Source of the DNA: Muricea muricata
Taxonomy: Eukaryota; Cnidaria; Anthozoa; Malacalcyonacea; Plexauridae
Direction: 5' to 3'
Length of the DNA stretch: 64,000 nucleotides
Assembly: GCA_963855995.1 (NCBI GenBank)
Contig: OY979717.1
Span: 63,234,243-63,298,242, forward strand
The position numbers and the translations under genes are program-made. The notes under the pieces were generated by a model. The model was not told the DNA's origin. It did not search any database and saw only the letters and a program-made list of their open reading frames with translations. Position 1 is the stretch's first letter, and every line of letters begins with the position of its first letter. Positions 56,001-64,000 of the stretch are shown here, one piece after another.

Positions 56001-57697
56001 CACAGTTAATAGAAGAAGATGGTTAGGCTAGCCGGCAAACTTCAAAGGGATTCTAAAATGATGTTGAAACCCGCTAAAATAAAGGTCACGTGGTCCCGAA
56101 CCTGCATCAGTGAAGGAGCGATACTAGGAAAATAATAGAGGATGTGGAGTATTTTGTTAAATTTAAGCGATCTTTAAACCTTTTTCGTTAGTAAAATGTA
56201 TAGTTTTTGATTATCACGGTTTGTACGGATGTCCCGCTGGGATTTCGGGCACCAAGAACAGCCTAGGAAATTACAATTGTTTGAGTGTAAAGCCCCGAGG
56301 TCAAGTATGACAGACGAATGGCTAATTGCAAGATATTGAGGAAAAGCAAGCCTCAAATTTACTTAGAAGAATCTAAAAATGTTTGAAATGATGAGTTTAT
56401 CATGTACAAGTTGCCGTGGATATGAGCAAAGCTGAAAGAGACGATATAAGGATAGAATTCACTGACGCTTCGAGGGAAGTTCACAGTGTGATGTCAATTG
56501 TTTGTCATAAAATATGACTGTGTACTCTGTATTAATAGTCAAACCACTCAAAATGAGATACACGGGCTGGAAGTACAGAGAATGTGGTCCTTGCAAAACA
56601 AACGCAACAACAGTTACATCTGCTATGGGACAGTATAGTATTAAATGTGCGTCAAAGGCGAAAATTTGTTTACGAGACTGGACTGAACAATAGTGTGGAT
56701 CAAACCTGCATCGGTTCTCAAAACTCAGGTTATGTGTAATTCCAGAACATTTATTATTAATAAAACCGGATAATTGAAACTTTAAGGACGAAATGTAAAA
56801 AATTTTTTATGTTATGCAGGATTGAGTAGTTCGGTAAAATTACAGAACTTCAGTGAACTAGCTAATAAATATTGCATCTGCATAGTTACATACTGCATTG
56901 CTAGCTTACTGCAGGTCTTATAATGTAAGGATTTCTGGTTAGATTGTTTTATCATATATTACGATGTTTTTAAATGCTTAATAAGCTTTCTATGACCGTG
57001 TTATGGATATATAGTATATGGCAGTAATGGCACAATTTCGTCGGATCAACGAGGAATCGATTTTTGTTGCTCTCAGTGACACTTTGAAGACGAATATGTG
57101 ATGTAAATATCAAATAGATATTGTAAATCGTGTAGCTAATTTTTTGCAGTAATAACATGCAGTGAATGTACAGTTCGCTGAAGATTATAGAAAATACATT
57201 ACATGTCACATGCTGACACGCGCATCAAACATGCATTCTGCCCTGTTGAAATGATGCTCGCAAAGATACATATTGCCTCGTTCAACGCATTTCTTGGTTT
57301 CTTATTGTTCGTCGACAACTCTTATGTCTTCGTTGTTTCATATAGTCGCTCTTTTCTTGCGTTTTTTCTAATTTTAATGTGTGTTTACTCTCGTCGGGAC
57401 GCGCTGAAGCCAGTTTCAAAACTAACCAAAAACCTGACTTTTAACTGCTAGAATAACCATGTAATAGATAGCATTCGCAAGCCATGGCATTCAACCACAA
57501 TCCCAGCGAAAATAGAGGAATAAAATAAAAAGGAACTCCTTTGTATTTGAACTTTCGAGCGCATGTTTTTATATAATCTAATTAAGCGATTGAAACTTGA
57601 TGCAGGGAACGGACCACGTGACCCGTCAAAGCACGGCTGAATAACATAATTTGTCACGTGGAACAGCTAGCCTAACCATCTTCTTCTATTAACTGTG
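56001..57697. mobile_element. Non-autonomous relative of the P-type transposon
   Basis: TIR CACAGTTAATAGAAGAAGAT continuing GGTTAGGCTAGC is inverted at 57666-57697. A 7-bp direct repeat AGATGAC flanks it (55994-56000, 57698-57704). The terminal plan CA(C/T)AGTTAATA...AGAAGA, the inner GCCGGCAAACTTCAAAG and subterminal CACGTG sites are shared with the 37662-44414 element. No transposase is present; the interior has no recognisable ORF. Confidence 0.8.
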
Positions 57698-57704
57698 AGA
57701 TGAC

Positions 57705-58557
57705 ATGGGAGAATGACAACAGATGTGTCAGGGAACTCAGGGCTAGATGGTCAATCACAGGAAAAATTCTACAGTTTCGCCTGGATAGATGTGTTACTTT
57801 GGAAATATTATGAGCTACAAATTAGGATTTTAACGTCTGGCAGGAGCAATATAGAAAAAATTAACCGAAAGAAGTGCAAAATATACAGTGATGGAAACAG
57901 ATAAATAGATAATTTAATATATATTTAGACAGTACATGGGTCCCAATATATTTAAGTCAAATACCAAACATTTATTCTATACTATACATATTGAATTGCT
58001 AGACAATCAATCTGAAGGCCACATCACCTATCTATCTCTTAACATATACTGTAACATGTACTGATTCATAGATATTCAATTATTATATATACAGTATGGT
58101 TTATGGATTGAAAAACATCATTGCTATTTGCTACATACAACTATAGAAAGCCACCATGCTGAGGACAGTGTCGCATTTTTATTTGTATATTCATTGGGTA
58201 ATAATGAAATGAAAAATGGCTGTTATTTCTAAAATTGCCCAAAGTGTAAAAATTGTAGACAACATTTCAGTATTTTCAGAGGTAGCTATTTTTATTTGTG
58301 ATCATGATAGTACTTGTACACTGTCCACTCTGCTTTAAATTTATTGTTTAGATAGTGAGAGTGTAGCTACCGTTATTTCCGGTCATCGGTTTCCGGGGAA
58401 TACGTGACAAGAACGCATGGAAAAAAGATATGGACGCCATGTTTTGTTTTATTTTATTCCATGTAGAACCAAACGGTTCTAAACGTTAAAAAACGTTAAA
58501 AAGTTTAAAAGGGTTACAGAAATGTTACAGAAACGTTAGAGAGAAGTTACGTAAAGG
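57705..58557. other. AT-rich region before the BEL element
   Basis: No coding homology. Near 58480-58560 there are repeated words AACGTTAAA and GTTACAGAAA. This may include part of the BEL/Pao long terminal repeat, but I could not define LTR ends. Confidence 0.35.
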
Positions 58558-61462
58558 TTATATAAGTTATGTAAAGATTAGATTGGTTTGAAAGAGTAAT
58601 AATAACAAGGATAAATTTTGACGTATGGTTTGATTGAACATTGAGGGCGTCCAAAGGCGGTCGTAACAGTTTAGAATCCATTGGTTTCTACGTGATTTGT
58701 GGACGAGAACTGGGTCTCCAGGAAGGAGACATAAATCGTCGTTTAGATATTGTGTGATTCGTTGAATACGGGTTTATCGGGATATTATTTGCTTTATATA
58801 CGAAAGGAATTCGTCGTAAATTGGGTTGTATTTGATCGTGTTTGGTCGTGAAAATACGGGAAACCAGCTTGTAGACATTTGGGTCATATTGATTGTGGAA
58901 TTGTGAATATATCGCTTCACATTTACCGGATCTGGGAATTGGATTAGCGTTTAAAGACGTTGTTTATTTGAATATTGTTTACTGGACTGGCATTGCTATT
59001 GGATTGCAGTCGCTGGTTGCATATTTTCTTGGAGGGAAGATATTTGGGATGAAGTCAGTTTGTAAGTACAATCTAAGTGATTTATTATAAACATCACGTG
59101 TAGAAATATCGTCGTGGAATGAGCAAGAGTACATACTGACTTGTATATACATTAAAGTACATTCTTGAAGTATTTATTCGGGTATTACATAATATATGTG
59201 GTGGTAGTAGAAGCTATTATCATTGGATTAATTAAGCATATTATCTGGTGTGGACACTAGACTTGGCTTGTCATGTAAACAAAGATATACAGGATTTAGC
59301 ACTTAACTGAAGTGCCACTGAATTCAGCATGAGTTGTGACAAAGGTATGATGCAGGATGTGAACAATTTATTTAAGATCAGGTTAGAGTATATTGATACT
59401 CTACGAACATTGTGAGAGGAAATAGAAAGGATTATTGATGGACAAGGAAGTGTAGACCAAGTTATTGTGAAGAAAGGGGTTTATGATCAGAAATGGTGTG
59501 AATTTGTTTGTGTACATGAACAGTATATTGGAGCTGAGGATGGAGTGGAAGAGAAAGGAAGAGCAAGTCGATGGTATAAAGAACTGATGGAAAAAAAGGT
59601 ACATTTGGATGAAGTTGTGAGAAGTTGGTGTAAAGGGTCGAGGTCAGGATATTGCAAGGATAAAACTCGAAGCTTGAATAGTGGTTCGATTGGAGCCACC
59701 TCATCTTCATCAACTGTGTCCAAGAAAAAAAGAAAAGGTTGCTCTTGCACAACTTAGGATCAATCAATTAATGAAACGACACGAAATGAAAAGGAGAATG
59801 GTAGAATTGAGATATCAAGAGGAACTTATGGAGGCTCAGATGGAGGAAGAACAGGCAATTGTTAGTTATAACATTTACAACGACCCGGCCTATGCGGATA
59901 ATAAGAGCTACAATGGCCATGAATCCTTTGTGGATAACAGGGAAGTGTTGCAGAAGCAATACAGCATGGTTTATCAGCCACAGATCTATAGCAATGAATG
60001 TGTTGGGAAAGTAAATCAAGAGCATCCTATTAACCTGTCAGCAAGCAATGATCAAGAATGGCTGCAGAGCAGGATTGAAGAAGAGCAAAGAAGGAATTAT
60101 CAAACGGTGGCTCGACCAGTGGTATGTGTAGCAGATAAAATGGGTGGATGCAATACTAACTACTGTTAAACAACCCATGATTAACTACCCCAAACTTGTT
60201 GAATCTGTCAAGGAACCAGCAGGTCTACATAATCTGTTATACTCTATGCCCCAAGCCTCAGAGTATCCAATGAATCAGAGATCACCCCTCTCGGGAGTGC
60301 ATGAGTCATATGTTGAAAGAAATAGAAATGGTGGTAATCTGAATGTGAAGGCAAGTGCATGGCACCCGGTTACAGGGTTGTCAGAGCAATCGGTTATAGG
60401 ACCTCCTAAACAGCCGTCTGCAGCTGAGATGGGGCTGCCAATAACAATGGTGAGTAACAGTGGTGAGGAAATGATCCGAGTACTGCGGCAAGTTGTATCA
60501 ACACCCCGAATTAAATACATGCACTTTGATGGAGATCCAATGAATTATGTTTCCTTTATTCATAATTTTGAAACTTGTCTCGAGAAAGATAACCCAGACA
60601 GTGCAACAAGATTGCAACTCTTAATTCAGCATTGTTCAGGAAAGGCCAAGGACGCGATAGAAAGTTGTGTGAATTTGCCTGCTGGACAAGGGAATAGAAC
60701 AGCAAAGAATACCCTGAAAGAGAACTTTGGGAAACCCCAAACAATTGCCAAAGCGCACACAAAAAAGAGCTTACCCCCCTTGAAGCAAGCAGACGGACCT
60801 AGTTTGTTGGAGTACGCCAGGAATTTGGAAATAGCACATCGAACTCTTAGCAGTATGGGACCAGAATACGAAAGTGAATTAAGCCATGTTAACACACTAC
60901 GCGAGCTGAATAGGAAACTCCCTCTGTTTATGAGAGTAAAGTTGACCGAACGTGCAGGAATAATTATTGAATCTGATGCTCGACCTAAATTTCAAGATTT
61001 CTTGCAGTTTGTAAAGGCGAGAGCGAAACTAGTAAATAATGAGTTTGCAGAGGATCTTTGTGCCGGCACAACAAATTCAAAGAAAAGAGGCAAGGGTCCA
61101 GGCGTAACGGGACGTTATGTACAGAAATCGTCTACATTAATGGCAGGTATGCAGAAAACCCAACAGGAGAAGCAAGATTCAAAGCCCGTGAGTGTTCAAT
61201 GTTTATTCTGTTCAGGGACACATAGAATCTGGAAGTGCACAGCATTTATGAAGTTAACTTACCCGGACAGAAAGAAATTCGTTCAAGATCATCACTTATG
61301 CATGAAGTGCCTGAGTAAGGGACATTTCCTACGAACATGCCCCAAGGTTCACTTTAGATGCCAAGAAAAGGGTTGCACGAAAGAGCATCATACGTTTTTA
61401 CATCCAATTGAACCTGTAGGTGAGAAGAATGGTCCTGGAAAGCGAGATGGTGAAGTATGTCC
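58558..61462 (+). repeat. Tandem duplication unit 1 (period 2,905 bp)
   Basis: Everything from about TTATATAAGTTATGTAAAGA at 58558 recurs at 61463 and onward with an offset of 2,905. By eye the copies are nearly identical; one clear difference is C at 60506 against T at 63411 (Thr to Ile in gag). It contains the BEL leader and most of gag. Confidence 0.93.
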
Positions 61463-61480
61463 TTATATAAGTTATGTAAA
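59329..61480 (+). pseudogene. BEL/Pao retrotransposon gag, copy 1
   Basis: Coding starts at ATG 59329 (MSCDKGMMQDVNNLFKIRLE), hits TGA at 59413, then continues in the same frame to 59757. An A-run near 59730 shifts reading into the frame of 59681-60169 (a Glu-rich coiled coil), and a further shift near 60150 leads into the frame of 60144-61496. That last part carries the BEL/Pao gag core (MHFDGDPMNYVSFIHNFETC, GKAKDAIESC) and zinc knuckles CLFCSGTHRIWKC, CMKCLSKGHFLRTC and a CQEKGC...HHTFLH finger. Downstream pol sequence is missing because the duplication joint cuts in. Non-functional. Confidence 0.82.
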
Positions 61481-64000
61481 GATTAGATTGGTTTGAAAGA
61501 GTAATAATAACAAGGATAAATTTTGACGTATGGTTTGATTGAACATTGAGGGCGTCCAAAGGCGGTCGTAACAGTTTAGAATCCATTGGTTTCTACGTGA
61601 TTTGTGGACGAGAACTGGGTCTCCAGGAAGGAGACATAAATCGTCGTTTAGATATTGTGTGATTCGTTGAATACGGGTTTATCGGGATATTATTTGCTTT
61701 ATATACGAAAGGAATTCGTCGTAAATTGGGTTGTATTTGATCGTGTTTGGTCGTGAAAATACGGGAAACCAGCTTGTAGACATTTGGGTCATATTGATTG
61801 TGGAATTGTGAATATATCGCTTCACATTTACCGGATCTGGGAATTGGATTAGCGTTTAAAGACGTTGTTTATTTGAATATTGTTTACTGGACTGGCATTG
61901 CTATTGGATTGCAGTCGCTGGTTGCATATTTTCTTGGAGGGAAGATATTTGGGATGAAGTCAGTTTGTAAGTACAATCTAAGTGATTTATTATAAACATC
62001 ACGTGTAGAAATATCGTCGTGGAATGAGCAAGAGTACATACTGACTTGTATATACATTAAAGTACATTCTTGAAGTATTTATTCGGGTATTACATAATAT
62101 ATGTGGTGGTAGTAGAAGCTATTATCATTGGATTAATTAAGCATATTATCTGGTGTGGACACTAGACTTGGCTTGTCATGTAAACAAAGATATACAGGAT
62201 TTAGCACTTAACTGAAGTGCCACTGAATTCAGCATGAGTTGTGACAAAGGTATGATGCAGGATGTGAACAATTTATTTAAGATCAGGTTAGAGTATATTG
62301 ATACTCTACGAACATTGTGAGAGGAAATAGAAAGGATTATTGATGGACAAGGAAGTGTAGACCAAGTTATTGTGAAGAAAGGGGTTTATGATCAGAAATG
62401 GTGTGAATTTGTTTGTGTACATGAACAGTATATTGGAGCTGAGGATGGAGTGGAAGAGAAAGGAAGAGCAAGTCGATGGTATAAAGAACTGATGGAAAAA
62501 AAGGTACATTTGGATGAAGTTGTGAGAAGTTGGTGTAAAGGGTCGAGGTCAGGATATTGCAAGGATAAAACTCGAAGCTTGAATAGTGGTTCGATTGGAG
62601 CCACCTCATCTTCATCAACTGTGTCCAAGAAAAAAAGAAAAGGTTGCTCTTGCACAACTTAGGATCAATCAATTAATGAAACGACACGAAATGAAAAGGA
62701 GAATGGTAGAATTGAGATATCAAGAGGAACTTATGGAGGCTCAGATGGAGGAAGAACAGGCAATTGTTAGTTATAACATTTACAACGACCCGGCCTATGC
62801 GGATAATAAGAGCTACAATGGCCATGAATCCTTTGTGGATAACAGGGAAGTGTTGCAGAAGCAATACAGCATGGTTTATCAGCCACAGATCTATAGCAAT
62901 GAATGTGTTGGGAAAGTAAATCAAGAGCATCCTATTAACCTGTCAGCAAGCAATGATCAAGAATGGCTGCAGAGCAGGATTGAAGAAGAGCAAAGAAGGA
63001 ATTATCAAACGGTGGCTCGACCAGTGGTATGTGTAGCAGATAAAATGGGTGGATGCAATACTAACTACTGTTAAACAACCCATGATTAACTACCCCAAAC
63101 TTGTTGAATCTGTCAAGGAACCAGCAGGTCTACATAATCTGTTATACTCTATGCCCCAAGCCTCAGAGTATCCAATGAATCAGAGATCACCCCTCTCGGG
63201 AGTGCATGAGTCATATGTTGAAAGAAATAGAAATGGTGGTAATCTGAATGTGAAGGCAAGTGCATGGCACCCGGTTACAGGGTTGTCAGAGCAATCGGTT
63301 ATAGGACCTCCTAAACAGCCGTCTGCAGCTGAGATGGGGCTGCCAATAACAATGGTGAGTAACAGTGGTGAGGAAATGATCCGAGTACTGCGGCAAGTTG
63401 TATCAATACCCCGAATTAAATACATGCACTTTGATGGAGATCCAATGAATTATGTTTCCTTTATTCATAATTTTGAAACTTGTCTCGAGAAAGATAACCC
63501 AGACAGTGCAACAAGATTGCAACTCTTAATTCAGCATTGTTCAGGAAAGGCCAAGGACGCGATAGAAAGTTGTGTGAATTTGCCTGCTGGACAAGGGAAT
63601 AGAACAGCAAAGAATACCCTGAAAGAGAACTTTGGGAAACCCCAAACAATTGCCAAAGCGCACACAAAAAAGAGCTTACCCCCCTTGAAGCAAGCAGACG
63701 GACCTAGTTTGTTGGAGTACGCCAGGAATTTGGAAATAGCACATCGAACTCTTAGCAGTATGGGACCAGAATACGAAAGTGAATTAAGCCATGTTAACAC
63801 ACTACGCGAGCTGAATAGGAAACTCCCTCTGTTTATGAGAGTAAAGTTGACCGAACGTGCAGGAATAATTATTGAATCTGATGCTCGACCTAAATTTCAA
63901 GATTTCTTGCAGTTTGTAAAGGCGAGAGCGAAACTAGTAAATAATGAGTTTGCAGAGGATCTTTGTGCCGGCACAACAAATTCAAAGAAAAGAGGCAAGG
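61463..64000 (+). repeat. Tandem duplication unit 2, runs off the window
   Basis: Second copy of the 2,905-bp unit, cut by the window end after 2,538 bp. It joins unit 1 within the gag zinc-knuckle end of unit 1 (after GEVCP), sharing TTATATAAGTTATGTAAAG at the joint. Confidence 0.93.
62234..64000 (+). pseudogene. BEL/Pao gag, copy 2, truncated by window end
   Basis: Offset copy of the preceding entry. It has the same TGA (62318) and the same frameshifts, so those lesions were present before duplication. The gag core again reads MHFDGDPMNYVSFIHNFETC. The window ends in the region after the core. Confidence 0.82.

Noticed and set aside
58360-58900. 5' LTR of the BEL element
   Set aside because: Could not find matching LTR ends, a primer-binding site or a second copy, so no LTR is annotated.
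58893-59090. 65-codon ORF beginning TTG in the BEL leader (repeated at 61798)
   Set aside because: No ATG, no homology recognised; duplicated only because it lies in the tandem unit.
59401-59767. Minus-strand ORFs over the gag leader
   Set aside because: Shadows of the plus-strand gag coding region; no family resemblance.

Overview
The window is animal (metazoan) genomic DNA. It has genes with short extracellular-domain exons and long introns, GT-AG splice sites, AT-rich intergenic sequence, and very dense eukaryotic transposons. The repertoire (BEL/Pao, Penelope-like, Helitron with endonuclease, THAP9/P-type, Tc1/mariner DD37E and DD41D, a Mutator-like transposase family, a tRNA-derived SINE) together with a Calx-beta/EGF/VWA secreted protein fits a cnidarian, probably an anthozoan. 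That assignment is inference, not proof.

One host gene can be followed on the minus strand from about 46.15 kb down to 1.38 kb. Twelve exons are visible, and every splice phase agrees from exon to exon. They encode, in transcription order: the C-terminal half of a Calx-beta domain, two whole Calx-beta domains (each split over a 109-nt and a 230-233-nt exon), four EGF-like domains, one two-exon VWA domain with a MIDAS motif, and another EGF-like domain. Both ends of the gene lie outside what I can recognise. One intron appears to use a GC donor. The introns reach about 21 kb and are where most transposons sit.

The largest intron (4.1-25.2 kb) holds a broken Mutator-like transposase fragment, an intact intronless RPA-like OB-fold ORF, a palindromic MITE, a damaged autonomous Helitron (10.6-18.5 kb), a tRNA-derived SINE and several fold-back elements. 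The Helitron encodes a 2A-like peptide, a cysteine-peptidase-like domain, lysine-rich repeats, a zinc-finger region, Rep, Pif1-type helicase and endonuclease. The 25.7-34.0 kb intron holds a LINE fragment split by a DD37E mariner. That mariner in turn contains a large inverted repeat carrying THAP sequence and another LINE. The 37.2-44.7 kb intron is filled by a 6.75-kb P/THAP9-type transposon with two convergent genes.

Upstream of the last recognised exon (46-64 kb) the sequence is a transposon graveyard: a mariner fold-back inside an older fold-back, a palindrome of over 2.7 kb carrying two inverted copies of a gene fragment, a DD41D mariner interrupted by a LINE, a 1.7-kb non-autonomous relative of the P-type element, and a BEL/Pao gag region present as a 2,905-bp tandem duplication running off the end of the window.

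Nested insertions allow relative dating at several places, because the intact partner arm or the rejoined reading frame shows the pre-insertion sequence.
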